NCBI GenBank assembly: GCA_036345935.2
Contig: JADWOT020001449.1
Span: 1 to 64,000, forward strand
Direction: 5' to 3'
Length of the DNA stretch: 64,000 bases
Origin: Taenia hydatigena
Taxonomy: Eukaryota > Platyhelminthes > Cestoda > Cyclophyllidea > Taeniidae
Part shown: piece by piece, positions 22,061 to 34,338 of the stretch
Layout: each line of letters starts with the position of its first letter
Numbering within the stretch: position 1 is the stretch's first letter
The notes under the pieces: model-generated
Databases searched by the model: none
What the model saw: only the letters and a program-made list of their open reading frames with translations
What the model was told of the DNA's origin: nothing
Translations under genes and position numbers: made by a program

Positions 22061-24451
22061 CAATGGTAGGCGCTACTTAGCGACTAAATGCAATGAGCAA
22101 CCTACGATTGGCACTTTTAGCTTTTATTGAGAAGAGGTGTAGGTTCATAAGTTAAATAGGAAGAGTGATTATAGATGTTAGAGGATAGATGCAGTCCACT
22201 CCGAAAATTCGTGTAAAAGACGTGATTATTCGCACAGAGGTAGTTGTGATTGATTGGCACTTTAAGTCATTTAACGGGGTCTTGTAACATTTCCACTTCC
22301 AAAACCTTAGTAGTAACATCTAAGGATAAGGATGTCGCATTGTTTTAGAGATCCAGTATGCAAATTATAAAGACAACAACCTGTCGGGCTGGTGTGTTTA
22401 TCGCCTTCATGTACTTAAATGTTCTCCTTTGCGCGTGCCTTGCGAATTCACTTTTTGCATTCAACGATTTCTTTACCCACTCGCCACGCTTCCCAACCAT
22501 TAAGTCTGACAATAAGACCAAACGAATTCAATGGATAGAATTTGCTTTCGTGAATAGTCGCGCATTGGTAGGATCTGCGCAAAATTAGCATGCTCATTTT
22601 GTGTACTAAATCAGTCATTCTTCTACCGCTGCCTTCCTGCAAACCCATATACACTGTCCATAAACGTTACTAAAGTGAGGTCGGTATGTACGCAGTGGAA
22701 CAGAGCGCTATAGAACCTTAGCAAATGGTAGCAAAACCTGACCATGCACTTTAAGTGAATTTCTTTAAAGGCAATTTATTGTGTTACGTTTAGCATCAAA
22801 GCAGATGCAAGTGACGAGTGTAAAATTACATTTTGCTTTTCAAACATAATCCTATTTGCATACCGTATTCCATTCTCTGAGTGCTCATGTCAGTGTTGTT
22901 GCTGTTGCAGCCCTCGAACACCCATCTTAATTTAATATGCTCAATTTCGTGAACGAGTGTTTGCATTGATCCGCATTTGGGACAACAAGTGTAAAAGCCT
23001 CATTTCATGTTCTCACTTCCTGCGCCGGTAGCTAATCGAAGTTAAGGCCTTTCTAAATAGTCATGTGGTAATCAAGTTCTTTAGCATTTTCGCATGCAGT
23101 CCATATTATTATGCTCGCCTGGAACTGTGGCAAGTTGAACGTAATGATGCTGCTACCGTAAGCGAATCTGTGTTGGACCTGCATTAATTTGTTTTTGATA
23201 GTACTTAGTATGCTTAGTGGTATGCCAGAAACGGTATTAAAGGCTCCGTGCAATGTCATTGATGCTAGTAGAGTAAATGAGTTATCTAAGCTGTTTCCAC
23301 CAACCTCGATTCGGACGCCTTCAATGAGTAACTTCTTTATCTCCTACTACGACGTTCTACATTCTTCCAGGCTTTGCGCCTTGCATTTTGTTGCACTGTT
23401 TGCGCTCTATGCATTTAATTCAACTGGAACAGAGGAGTTGGTACCCTCTGCTTCTTATTTCCTTGTCTTTATTTACTTAATTTAGTGGCACAAAAACCTT
23501 TACCTCTATGCCCCTAACGCTGCGCTCGCCCTCCTCTTCTTCAAGATTGGCCTCAATTTGCCACAGCCTCGTCGTCTGCCAGCGCCCTCTTTGTTAGTTC
23601 CCTATATCTCTTTACTAGTCTCACTCTACCCTATGACAGGAATCAACATTGCCAAGATTCATAACCTACATCACACTAGCATAGGCTGTACTGCATCAAA
23701 CTCAATCGCGCTTATCCTAAGACCAAAACTTATTTTTTTGTAAATCATAACCTGCATCTCTATTAATTATCCATTCCTACCTTTTCTGTCACTGTAGTTT
23801 GTTCTACACCACTTCGCTTCAATTTCGTCTCCTGCTCCACTTACTCCTTCGAGAGCGAAGGTGAGCGTGCTGATCCTATTTCCCGCTTCGTAATTTGTAG
23901 ACTCGACCAAATCCCACCTCATCATCTCACTGTCCAACTTTTTTCTCCCTATCGAGGGTTCCCCTACCTGGCACTCTGCATTAACGAATAAGAACGTGCC
24001 TTCCCGCCCCCGAGAGACCAACCGCTCCTTTTCAACATTTATCTGTGCCTGCCTGCCTGTTTGTCTGTCTGCTCCAATTTGTGTGTGTGTCATTGCCTAC
24101 GTTTATTTTCGTCCTTTTTGAGAGTCACCTCCATCGGTGTCCCACCACCCGGTAGGAACCTCTGTGTGTGCGCGTGTGCCTGTATGTATGTGAGCGCGAA
24201 GGCACATTCATCTCACCTCCTCTCCCAACCTGCCCTTCTAGTCTACCAAGTCGATAGTTCTATCCTGGGTGAAGTAAAATCTCCCCCAGTTGTTTTTTGC
24301 ATAGTTATTAGTTGCCTTATTAATTTCAACTTCACTTTCCACCAACACCTTATCACCCACCCACCCACTCACCCGCATACACGCATAATTTCTTTACTAC
24401 ATGTGATCGCCGTTCCTTCTTGTGGCTCCCCTGATACCTCTCTCAATTCAG
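22061..24451. other. Non-coding stretch, pyrimidine-rich in its last third
   Basis: No gene was recognised. Positions 23500-24450 are pyrimidine-rich with short GT runs (around 24081 and 24170). A short resemblance between 22380-22420 and 9698-9720 may be an outer edge of the duplicated blocks. Confidence 0.4.
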
Positions 24452-24622
24452 GTTGAAACGGACAGGCCTCATGGAACTGGCAAAAGAATTCGTACCAGGT
24501 TGGGGCGAATCGTCGCACGCATCACCAATAATTCACGTTGCCTGTGTGGACGCATGGCAGACCGAATGAACGACTGCTGTGCGATCTCCAATGGAGAAGC
24601 GTCAGTGGAACCAACTCTTTAA
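24452..24622 (+). CDS. Candidate terminal exon, basic unknown peptide
   Basis: After a pyrimidine-rich acceptor (CTCTCTCAATTCAG) the plus strand is open in phase 0 for 56 residues to TAA at 24620. The peptide is basic at first (TGKRIRTRLGRIVARI), then cysteine-containing (RCLCGRMADRMNDCC), and ends EASVEPTL. GC content is above the surroundings, as expected for an exon. No family was recognised and no upstream exon can be assigned. Confidence 0.35.
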   Translation, partial: VETDRPHGTGKRIRTRLGRIVARITNNSRCLCGRMADRMNDCCAISNGEASVEPTL

Positions 24623-24989
24623 ATCAGAGGATCGACACGGCTTAGCCATCAAGAACCTCGGTGGTATTCGCAAGGAGACAATAATTGACGAGTGTGCCTC
24701 GATAGTCTCTCACTGAATAAAACTAAACTCAACACCAGTAGAGCACATCAGGCATATATAATTTTCATTCCTAATGATGAAAATCCGAGAACTAAAAAGG
24801 ATCTTTGCATCGTTACTAAGATATTGCCTGTTCCTTTGTCGAAAAAATAAACACGAACGAAGTGAATACAGAGGGTTGCTAACAGTGTGGTCGTGGAAAG
24901 CCACTGAGAAACATGAAGGCATGGAAGAGTTGTCATCATAAAAATGATCTTTAAAACAGTAATTAAGAAGCGCCGCAATGGTAATTTGA

Positions 24990-26110
24990 CTCAATTTTGT
25001 ACCGATTTAAAGGAAGCGCTGTGTTGGAGACGCAAAAGAAAGAAGGCTACAGTGCATTTCACAAGAAGCACACATGTAGAGAATGCACCCATTTCATCAC
25101 AAACTGCTTCGAAAATTCTCACAGCAAAGACAGGAGGCAACTAACTCAGTACTTCTCCCTTTTGTTAATAAGAACTCGAAACTGGTCAAAAGAGCGCTGC
25201 GTAGATGCCACGATGACCCTGTCACCGCGCCATTGAAAAGCGCTGCCCATGTATAGAATGCATCAATTTCGTCATCAACTTATTTGGGAACTCCTACAAA
25301 CAAAACAGCAGACAACCAGCCGAGCGATTTTTATTTGAAAATACAAATTCAAAAACGATTTATAAATAGCGTCATATTTCAGCCACGATAACTCCGCTTA
25401 CATAACTCTTAATAACAGGTAGCCATGCAAAAGTGCATCTAGGGCGTCCCTATCTGACACGGAAGCTCCTCAGTGCAAAAATAGGAAACAACTGGCAAAC
25501 CAGTTCTCCTTCAAAACAATAAAGACCTTAAGAAGAATTATAGAGGATAGACTTCTTGGTGCCGCGATAAAACTGACTAAAGTCTTACTACCAAGAGATC
25601 TCACATGTAAAACGAACCCAGTTTGTCACAATCTATCTCAAGAGCCCATTATGCAAAACGCAGGAAGCAAATAGCCCAGTGGTTAAGGGCGAGACTTGTC
25701 GGGAATGCGATAGCATAGTCTACTGCCCTACTACCAAGAGGTGCTCACGCACCAAATGCTTTATCTTGCTACAATCTGTCTCGAGAGCAGCCCATAATAA
25801 AGCAGGAGATGACTGGCTCAGCATGTCCTATCAGCGGTAAAAATATGAAACGGATGTTAAAATGGGGATGCGTCGGTATCGCGATGACACAGACTACCGC
25901 CCTACCGTCAGGAGGTGCGCACACATTAAATGCATCCATTTCGTCACATTCTGTCTCAGATCTCCACACTAAATGTTGAAGGCTACTGGCTTGCAGTTCT
26001 CTTTTTTAACACTAAAAAACTTCAAACGGATCTTAAAGGAGGGGCTCATTGGTGCCGCGGTTACTCAGGCTACCAAGATTTTACCCAGTGGATAGAAGCT
26101 GGCTGGATGA
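24990..26110. repeat. Degenerate tandem satellite, ~175 bp period
   Basis: A core resembling CACATGTAGAATGCATCCATTT, followed by TCATCACAA and CTGTCTC, recurs near 25072, 25250, 25423, 25600, 25746 and 25919. Spacings are about 178, 173, 177, 146 and 173. A second landmark, TACCAAGAGGTGCTCAC, precedes the core in the later units. Some units contain an AGCCCAGTGG-like string (25676, 26084) that resembles a tRNA A box. Units are diverged, so this is an old array. Confidence 0.75.
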
Positions 26111-26428
26111 GTTGACAAGTACTGACCGTTCTGAGCGTCCGAAATACTAGACGCAACTGGGGCTACCATACGGTTAATACTAACTGAATCAAACTTGAAG
26201 CACGAGTAGATCAAAAGTTTTACAGAAAAACTAGAAAAGATTCACTCGGTATGTTGGTCAGGGGGAACACCGCTTTACCAAGTAGAGGAAAAACGTACAG
26301 TCGGTTGACGTTTGACACTACGATTGGTGTCAATGAACAAGTAATAGACAACAAGGCATAGAGAATGAAGAAGAACGGATGAGCGGTTGTAACACGGAAC
26401 GGACGGACTTAAAATTGGTCTGACAAAG

Positions 26429-26658
26429 GGCACCAGTCTGTGCCTACAACCAAGTCATCCTTGCATTCAGCTCTGCGACGTGCATTGAATGGGGCATCCC
26501 CAGCTGCTCCAGAGAGCGCATTTATCTCACAACCTGTCGCCTACTCCACGAACACTACTTTGCAATCCTCCAGCGATGGATATCCTTCAGCGGCTCATCT
26601 GCAGCTGGCGTTAGGTTTGGTTGATGAAATGCAGAAAAAACACCTGCTTGAACGGTAA
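26429..26658 (+). CDS. Candidate exon, Ser/Thr/Ala-rich unknown protein
   Basis: The plus strand is open from 26413. A plausible acceptor (CTGACAAAG) precedes 26429, and the frame ends at CGG TAA, which could equally be a donor (G|GTAAAC). The peptide is low-complexity first (SSLHSALRRALNGASPAAPES, SQPVAYSTNTTLQSSS), followed by a helical tail (HLQLALGLVDEMQKKHLLE). This pattern is common in regulatory proteins. The sequence is markedly GC-richer than its surroundings. No family was recognised. Confidence 0.4.
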
Positions 26659-27921
26659 ACATTACCATTCAAGCCTTCTTTGGTCAACCGCAGCTCTCAT
26701 ATTTGATTAAAATCTTCGTCTGCATATGTTGTGGGCTTACGTTCAGATTCGTTTGTCTTCAAGCATCGCCAGAATTATAAGTCTTGCATAAGTGTGAAGT
26801 TATTAAATAAGGGAGAATTGGATGGATACATCGGTTGATAGAAGGGTGTTTGGGCAGAACGGATAATTCGGTCTTGAAATTTCCTCAACGAGAGAGCCGT
26901 TAATCGCACATGGTATTTTGTAGAAGCAGGGTCAGTTTCAGATAGGTTTACCTCAGTAGGGCGAAACGTAGAAGTTGAGACTACAATTAGCTGCTCCGAA
27001 AAATTCGTCTATGCCAAAAAGATGTTTCCTTTGAACAGACCTCTAAAAGTTTTATAGGTAGCATATCCAACAGCATTGCTGATTCTGAGGAGGATTTCAA
27101 TCAAGCAACGGGGCTTGCTTTCGATTATTTATGCATTCATATGCACATTAATGTATGTTTACATAATGCGCATCTTAAAATTGCAATCTACCAACCTTGA
27201 TGCACGTATTCCAAAGGTGCAAAGCATGGGATGATGTATCTGAATGGTGCTGAGCCCAGCTTTCATATGCAGGCACCCATTATGGCCAAGTGATAGGTGA
27301 GACGCGCGATCTTCTGCGACAAAGCTTGCAGCGAATATAATGGGTGGGCAGGGGGACCTCCTGGATCAACCCTCAACCAGACATGTGATTACAACGCAGA
27401 GCAGTTGTCGTCGTGTGGTTGGCCAAAACTTTGAGCAGCACAGACTTCCTGTTAAAACCCACAGCGCTAAGTTGATTCCTCGTTATGCGTCCCAAGTGAT
27501 GAGCTCTTAGTTAAACTTAGTTCTATTCTGTAAAGAATGAGAAAACGCTTATCAAAGAAGACGCCCTAATGTACCGGGTAGTTCAAGGGACTTTACTTTG
27601 ATATATTTAAAACTATGCCCAACAACATTTGGCCGTAATCAAAACTGTGGAATGGGGTGTAGGCAAATCTATGAGCTGTCACTCTAAGCAACCCAAATGA
27701 TGAAAACCTAATTGCTTGAGATCATGCGACAGAGCTTCTGCTAAAACTCAGTGAGTACTCAGTGGGACACTATACCGTTCCTTAATTTTACGTGTGGGTG
27801 AGGCGCAGAAGAGCAACAGTCGCGTATTCAAGTGCCCTCAGGTCGGTGCAGGCATGATTTATTGAAATCTACGTTGTGCCCTAGAATAACCAGTTATATT
27901 TTTTCCAAGAATAAACAGATT
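26659..27921. other. Non-coding stretch, possible degenerate coding at 27300-27510
   Basis: Positions 27300-27510 are GC-rich with two overlapping open plus frames, one with VRRAIFCDKACSEYNG and the other with MGGQGDLLDQPSTRHV. Both are short and without splice support. It could be a transposon relic upstream of the SINE-like unit. Confidence 0.3.
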
Positions 27922-27994
27922 CATCCTGAGCGGCACTCGAACCCGCAATTCTCGGCTCCGGAAACCGACGCTTTATCCATTAGGCCACCAGGAT
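27922..27994 (-). tRNA. tRNA-Arg(CCG)-like sequence, probably SINE head
   Basis: The minus strand folds into a 73-nt cloverleaf. The 7-bp acceptor stem is complete, with one terminal G-T. The anticodon stem closes a loop TTCCGGA, giving anticodon CCG, and the T loop begins TTCGAGT. There are mismatches at 12:23 (C.A) and 53:61 (G.G), and the B box differs from consensus at one late position. There is no intron. The A box TGGCCTAATGG is intact. A second diverged copy at 54968-55040 shares downstream sequence, so a tRNA-derived SINE is more likely than a functional tRNA gene. Confidence 0.55.
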
Positions 27995-28260
27995 CCGTTT
28001 CTATCTAAAAGAACGAAGCATGCATTTGGAAAATTACACTAGCTGATTAATTAAATCCAATTGCTAAGTCTACTTAATGGATCCACCTTTACCATAGAAG
28101 GGGCATTCTGAGGACAAGTTAGAGGCCTCTGTATACGTTCAATTAGGCTAAAAATGCGGACTGTGCAAGGAAAGCCATCTATCCTTTTAATGTTATACCA
28201 CTTCTGAGTGCATGAATGAGGTAAAGTTAGGGTTGGGTTTAGGGTTTAGGGGGTGTCAAA
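27922..28260 (-). mobile_element. tRNA-Arg-derived SINE-like repeat, copy 1
   Basis: This comprises the tRNA-like head (27922-27994) plus the sequence at 27995-28260, which parallels the sequence beside the second copy. Shared features are GATTAATTAAATCCAATTG against GGTCAATTAAATACAATCA, and a G-rich end (28229-28258, telomere-like TTAGGG/TTTAGGG units) against 55173-55200. Orientation follows the tRNA-like strand. The boundaries are approximate, and no target-site duplication was identified. Confidence 0.5.
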
Positions 28261-28604
28261 GAAGCAATGGGATAGGTGGCCCTACACACCAAAAATACAT
28301 TCCTGAATACCCATTTTAGAAGTGGCATTTAGTCTGCACCGAAAATCACCTTAAGTGAACTGAGATGAATGGCGCTACTAATCATCATCGAACCATTCAA
28401 AACGACGTAGCAACATGAAATAAGGATGGGAGGAATGCGATCAGATTGTGCTTTTGGATTTTATCTTACTTGCTATGAAGAGATTTAATCAATTATAAAG
28501 AATAACCACTTGGGCCATCGCTTTGATAAACTGCAGAACGAGCGAACATTCTTGGACGTATTTAAAAGAAGACCATCTAATGTTAGCTAAAGTTACTGAC
28601 TTAC

Positions 28605-28755
28605 TGTGTTATATTGCGCAAAACGCCGCAGTGAAGCATTTTCACTGCCTCACATTTTAATGGTCCAATGAAATAGACGTCAGTTTCAAAGCCTTGACAA
28701 AGTTGTCGGATGCATGATGAGAAGGTGACATCCGAGAAGTAAAGATAAGCCCAAC
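28605..28755 (-). CDS. Candidate internal exon, unknown protein
   Basis: The minus strand has a pyrimidine-rich acceptor (CTTCTGCTCCTCCGCATAG) before 28755 and a full-consensus donor (CA|GTAAGT) at 28605. The open frame between them reads about 50 residues, including WAYLYFSDVTFSSC and ETDVYFIGPLKCEAVKML. Entry and exit are both split codons. No family was recognised. The splice signals are the main evidence. Confidence 0.35.
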
Positions 28756-28759
28756 CTAT

Positions 28760-30497
28760 GCGGAGGAGCAGAAGCGCCTGCCTGCAATACCTCCAGATTT
28801 TGTCAAGCACTTTTACCTAAGGACCAGTGGATAGAGACGGAATCGCTACATGACTAATAAAAATTAATCGATTATTAATCGTTAGCCAACTAGAAAAAGG
28901 GAACGTGAAGGAAATGCTACTGACGTGCTTTGCGAAACCACAAAGACGTCACTGCCACATATTATTTAGGCGAGTCACGTCGTCCTCTCTGTGGGCAAGT
29001 ATTCATTAATGATTCACTAACCCTCGCTATTTTCGATAGGTATTCTCTAAACATATTCGCATTTCATTAACTTCTATTGAGCAGATAGATATCAGCCTTG
29101 AGCTCCGTTGGTCTTCTGTACGTGACTGAATCACAGCAATTATCGACGTCTACAGTGCATTACGCGCACACATAACCACACAAAACATAGCTTCTTAGAT
29201 ATGAAGTGGAGAGTGCTTCCGACTTGTGAGGTGACCAGTGTGCAGGCGGTCCAGTAACAACCGATAATGAAACGTTTATTCGCCCACTGACTGTGGAAAC
29301 AGATAATATCTTCCACAAGTTATTCGGTCAGACGACCATTTAGAAAAATGCTTACACGCGTAAGCAGGAGATGTGGGAATAAAATGTTCAAGAATTTCCA
29401 GTCCTGCTGCCTGTCACGCACTATTCCATGGCATCTAATCGGAAGTCATGCGGTCTAACTTCATCACATTTGCCTAAATGCTGAGGAAGGGATGAACCAA
29501 CTGCTGCATCACTACTCACGCTACGCATTGCTTTTAGCTACCCTTGGCACATTGATCCAGATTAAGACAAACTAAACGAATGTGCGTTTCGGGTTTATTC
29601 GATACGAGCAACCGTTTAAATGCAAGGTCCTTTAACTAATCTGAAATTGCCAAAATTAAACTTCTTTTGCCATTTGGTCACGAGGGGTACGCTTTACTAC
29701 TGTCCGTTGCACCAGACAAAAAGCTGGCTTTCGACTTAGTTTAAAATCAATGCTAAACTTCACTCAGTTTTAGCGAGTGATTACCGTATCGATACTACCG
29801 CGTGTGTTTTCAAGTCTTTACAGGTGACTGCTCATACCATTGATGTATTATCGAGCTTTCCGCGACTTGACAGAAGCAAAGATCCAGGTACTAGGCTGCA
29901 AAATATCACTAAGTTTTAGCTATTTAAACCCGCTAGAAAGCTAACAAAAAGGAAGGAATATATGGTAGTAGGTTGTATGGTGATAACGTCGCACTTTGAA
30001 ACGAACGCTACTCAAAATATCCAGCCGAGAGCCGAGAAGTCCATATAATATGAGTCGTTTGGCTGGGTCGTACAAACACAAGTTTGTAGCAGAGCACAAT
30101 AGCTCGTATTCAAGAATCACGCAGCAGTCCCGATATTGTGAAATTCTAGCAAATATGGATCACCTTTGTGGAAGATTAACATCCAGAGAGTGGTCCTTCA
30201 GGTGCCGTGTTATAATTCATGGCGCATAATATTAGCAATGAGAAAGTAAAATTCTCAAATAAGTGGCAGTTGACTAATGAGTCTGCAGCGGCTTTCAGTT
30301 AGCTTGAAAATGTAAACAAAACAAGCATTGCAACGGAATTCCAGCGACTATGTATCAGTCAGATAGCTTAAGTTAAATCCGATCAGCACTTGAAATAGAA
30401 GAAGACCTGCAATTCGTACAAGGCAGACGCCTCAAAGTCCTCCGCTGTTTTTTGCGAAGAAAACGACCAAGCGAACCACCTGAGGTCTAGTTCTTAC
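28760..30497. other. Non-coding stretch, nothing recognised
   Basis: AT-rich sequence with only one 77-codon plus frame (29996-30229) lacking motifs or splice support. No repeats were seen. Confidence 0.5.
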
Positions 30498-30580
30498 CAT
30501 CTCCTGAGATCACTCGTCTCCACCACTTCAGGTGTCCGCACTCTCGATACCACACTAATGAACCGAGTCACCAAACTCAT
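30498..30580 (-). CDS. Candidate first coding exon
   Basis: An ATG at 30580 on the minus strand opens MSLVTRFISVVSRVRTPEVV...SDLRRW and runs into a strong donor (ATG|GTAAGA) at 30498, ending in phase 2. The frame is also open upstream, so it may instead be internal. The N-terminus is hydrophobic and basic without acidic residues for 16 positions, compatible with a mitochondrial presequence, but this is only composition. No downstream exon could be matched in phase. Confidence 0.3.
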
Positions 30581-30779
30581 ACCTTCACCGAAGGTGAGTA
30601 GACAGCAAAGCAAGGGTGAGAATTTGGTGGGGAACTGGATGGTATAAACAACGACGAAATGGAAGCATGATGAGTGGTAGAAGACAGTAGAATTCGAATG
30701 CATGTGCGTGGTTGTTAGTTGTGTTATGGGCCTTAAAACTGTTTGGTTCTGGATCAAAAACGATGAAGAAGATCGTTTT

Positions 30780-33326
30780 CATAGATTATTCTCTCAGCCA
30801 CACCTACGTTGTCCGATTGTAAAAAAAGCTGCCGTTATCTCTTACAGATGGAATCGGGCTGCTGGTTCCTAATTCTAATCAATTGTGAATCAGTATGAGC
30901 ATAAATAAGCAGAGCTCTAAGCCCTTGCTACCTTTGAGTTTCTTGCCTCAATATAATCGTCACGCTTTCCTACACCTGGATTTTAAAGTGTGAAATACCA
31001 CAAGCAAATTACAGAAGGAAGCAGGATGCGAAGTCTCATTTCTGATTAGTTTTGATCAAGAGAGGGAATAAAATGCTGCTTTATGCTCTTGCTAGAAGCT
31101 TTTATAGGTTGCGAAATGCATCTCATTGTCAGCTTAGATTATTTTTGGTCACAGGAAAGTGTATTGCAATTTCCCGTGCCAATCTAGACGCCTTTATTGT
31201 TGACTAAACATTAATTTTATAAGCTGATAAGGAAACAACTGCAAGCAATTACTGAATGGAATAAAACGCTGTGCCGCAATTCTTATTACTTCTGCATCTA
31301 AGCAAACAAATTCAGCGTCGCTCTGTATACCTGTGTTAATTAAGCTCACTTTGCCAGAATGGGCTCCTTTGGTATGGGTTAGCCAAAGGCAAAAACTTGA
31401 ATCATTGTACATAAAAGCTAAAAAGTAGATTGCAGATTGTATTAAGATCATTTGCATTGCGTTGCAGTTAATCCTATCCAACGCTTTACAAAAGAACTGC
31501 GCTTCACGGTCAGGGAAGTAAACTAATATTTGATACCCAGCTTTAATTAATTCCAGATCGAATTAAAAGTTATGGCGCAATTAACACCCGCGCTTTATTT
31601 CCTTTTCGTTATAACACACTCCATGTTCAACTGCACAACCGAAAGTGATTTTGTTTAACCGAAAGCCTTAGTGTATACCACGGTAGTAAGTCAACCGCCG
31701 AGTTCTTATTATAAACGTTTTAAAATCGAAACGAGAAAAACATTGGATGCATTGTACTATAGCTAATTCGCTAGGTTCACAGGTTTACTGTCTTGCGCAT
31801 GAACCGGTCGGCACCACCAGTTAAAACTTAGCATCAATTTATCTTTTCTATTAAGGTGAAACAAGGTAAGCAGCTCCTTCTTTGTTAACTCCTTTTCAGT
31901 CCTTTTCTCGAAAACGTCTAGCAACAACCCTGTGACTGTTAAGTAACTTGACCAGTTATTTGAGACGTAGTTTACGGATGTGGGCATTGTAGCAACAAGT
32001 TAAAGCAATTTTTGCTGCGCATTAATGATCAAACTCTTTGGCGTAATTGGTGAAGCTAGATAGTCTAGCAAAAAGCCATTGTTAATTTATGCACAAAAAC
32101 ATGATTAGAAACCATAAAATGCAATTCATTCTTACCTGAGTTGAATGTGAGCCAATGACAAAGTCGGACTGCTGGCTCTGAACTGTTCGATGAATAGCTA
32201 TGCTAGGCAATTCATGCCCAAGCCAAGTAATCCAGAGTAATTCGCATAAGCTAATACTATTTTACAGGAGAGGTTCCCACTTTGCCAAAATCATGGCATC
32301 TTGATGAGGTGAAGTGTGTAATATCTTACCGAGGAAAAATGTGGTTACTGGTAGTGGCCTTTAAAATCATGAGGGAGTTAATTAACTGAAAGATCCCTCC
32401 ACTTTTCAAAAACACGAACTGCTGTTGACTTATGTCTTGGAAATCGTATGCATAATATGCATTTATTTTGTTTACGACTCGTGACAAATTTTATCCAACA
32501 TACAGATTCAGACGACTATGATTCACAAATAATTTTTAAAATAAAATCCGCCACTGCATACATGCATGGTACCATGTTCAACAATTTTTTAAATTTTCTT
32601 CACACGTCATCCAGTTGTACCTCCAAATAGAACTTGACGACAATGTCTCTTATCCATTCTTCTCGGGCATAACCTCTACTTCGAATCCAGCAGCGGATAC
32701 CTCTATCCCCACCTCAGGTATGGCTCACGTCACTTATGGTTGGGCAGTGCTGTATCGCATTCTAGGCACTTATGTGTACAAAGCTTTCCTTACTAGGTAG
32801 AATTAATAAGAAAAATAACATTTAATGCGTAGCCGTAGTGTTTTTAGGTGAGCAAATTCTTGTGAAGGCATATGTTCCTTAAAAGGTGAATCCATTCACT
32901 TAACTTATGCAACAGACGTTGCCATAAGTTGACCACGCTCCAAGTGTCTGTTTGCTTAAAGATTTTCCTTTCATGCAACCGACGGTTTCGTTCCAGTTGA
33001 ATTAGCAGATCGCATGCCCTTCAGTTCATCTCTTCCTGCAAATCATCTAAGAAATCGAACCTTTTGCATCAGCGGAAAAATAAGCACAATTATCACTCTG
33101 CCATTCCTGACCCACCAACTATCTCTAAATATCACCTTTATGAGGGCAAGATTCTGCGCATGCCCTAGCACTTGCAGGTGAGCGCATTTTCATTCCATGT
33201 TCACACATTTAACCGACACCTGCGCAGAGCTTTTAACAAACACCCAACTCATATTGGCCCCACTCTACTCTACTATGCTTGCATACTTTGAAATGGGCTG
33301 CCATTATTATTTGATCAAGTTTTCAG
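30780..33326. other. Non-coding stretch, nothing recognised
   Basis: AT-rich with frames under 100 codons on both strands, none with convincing splice signals or motifs. Confidence 0.5.
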
Positions 33327-33496
33327 ACAACAGGCGAAAACCGGCCCGGGTACCGACCAAAAATGCAATAGGCGATGGCCATTCCCGGAAATCCCATGGC
33401 GCAGATGTTAGCACCAGCGACTTTGAACCATGTCATTTGGGGTTAAATCTCTGCGGACACTTATGTGGAAGCAATGAAGCGATATCTGTTAATTGA
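33327..33496 (+). CDS. Candidate terminal exon, unknown protein
   Basis: After GATCAAGTTTTCAG the plus strand is open for about 56 residues to a stop at 33494. The peptide is basic at first (NRRKPARVPTKNAIGDGHSRK), then cysteine-bearing (PCHLGLNLCGHLCG). It abuts the left arm of the inverted duplication at 33592. No family was recognised. Confidence 0.25.
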
Positions 33497-33591
33497 CACG
33501 CCTTTGCAGCCACTGCCTTTTGTGCGTGCATGCGCCGTGAAGCTGGAGAAGTGAGTGAGGTGGAGGAAGAAGTTGTACTCACTCGTAAAGT

Positions 33592-33757
33592 AAGGCGACA
33601 TAATGGACGAGGAGGGTGGTGGACTGATTGCAATCACACAACCATGTCCATTACTCGGCGTCCACTGGCTTTGCTGACTGAAGGAAAATGGGGTTAGTGA
33701 AGACATCACTAAAGCACCTATGGAGGGACTCGGGCCCGCAGTCTTTTATTTGGGAGG
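33592..33757. repeat. Inverted duplication, left arm, outer part
   Basis: Reverse complement of about 41870-42022. The shared landmarks are GACATAATGG, TTGCAATCACAC, the CAGTGGACGCCGAG string (as its complement) and AGTGATGTCTTCA. Similarity stops abruptly near 33757 and resumes at 36387, where the same right-arm alignment continues. Confidence 0.85.
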
Positions 33758-34338
33758 CAGACACGGTATCTATTAAGCCACACACACAGCATTGCAGCTT
33801 GACGTTTCTGTCTAGTCGCAAATATCTCTACGGAAGACGTGAAAATCGGCTACCTGGACTAGGCAATGCTTTGGGAATGACTCAACGGATGTGTTTGGCA
33901 TCACGTATTTGTAAATGAGTGCTCCGCCACAGAATTAGAAATATATTATTGAAAATCACAAGGTTTAAATGGTCTCTTGGAAAGCGTCTTCCCTTTTTCT
34001 CTCTCACAATTCACTTGACAGCATTCGCCTTAAGCCGTGTAGGGAACCTAATGACTTAATTTTTTGGGGCGACAATAGTGGTCTACTTTCTTGCTGGACT
34101 CAACTTTCTATGATTAGTAAACAACCACTGGTTCCCGTCATTTTTCGTTTTAGAGCAATCAGAGAAAACCCTGTTGTCTTGTATGGCTAAAAGGCCTCAT
34201 ATCATTTCATCTCTTCACCAAATGGTCTATTTCTTTTGCAAAGAATTATGGAATTTAAATTGTTTTAAGGCGTGTCTAGCTTCCCCGGTGTCTATCGTAT
34301 GTTGTATGATACTTGTTCGTTTCACTTCAATGCCTTAC

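Noticed and set aside
25676..25700. tRNA gene starting at the AGCCCAGTGGTTAAG string
   Set aside because: No acceptor stem or B box (GGTTCGANTCC) follows at the right distance, and the string is part of the degenerate satellite.
28229..28258. Interstitial telomere
   Set aside because: Only a few imperfect TTAGGG/TTTAGGG units, paralleled by a G-rich end in the second SINE-like copy. Better explained as the repeat's tail.
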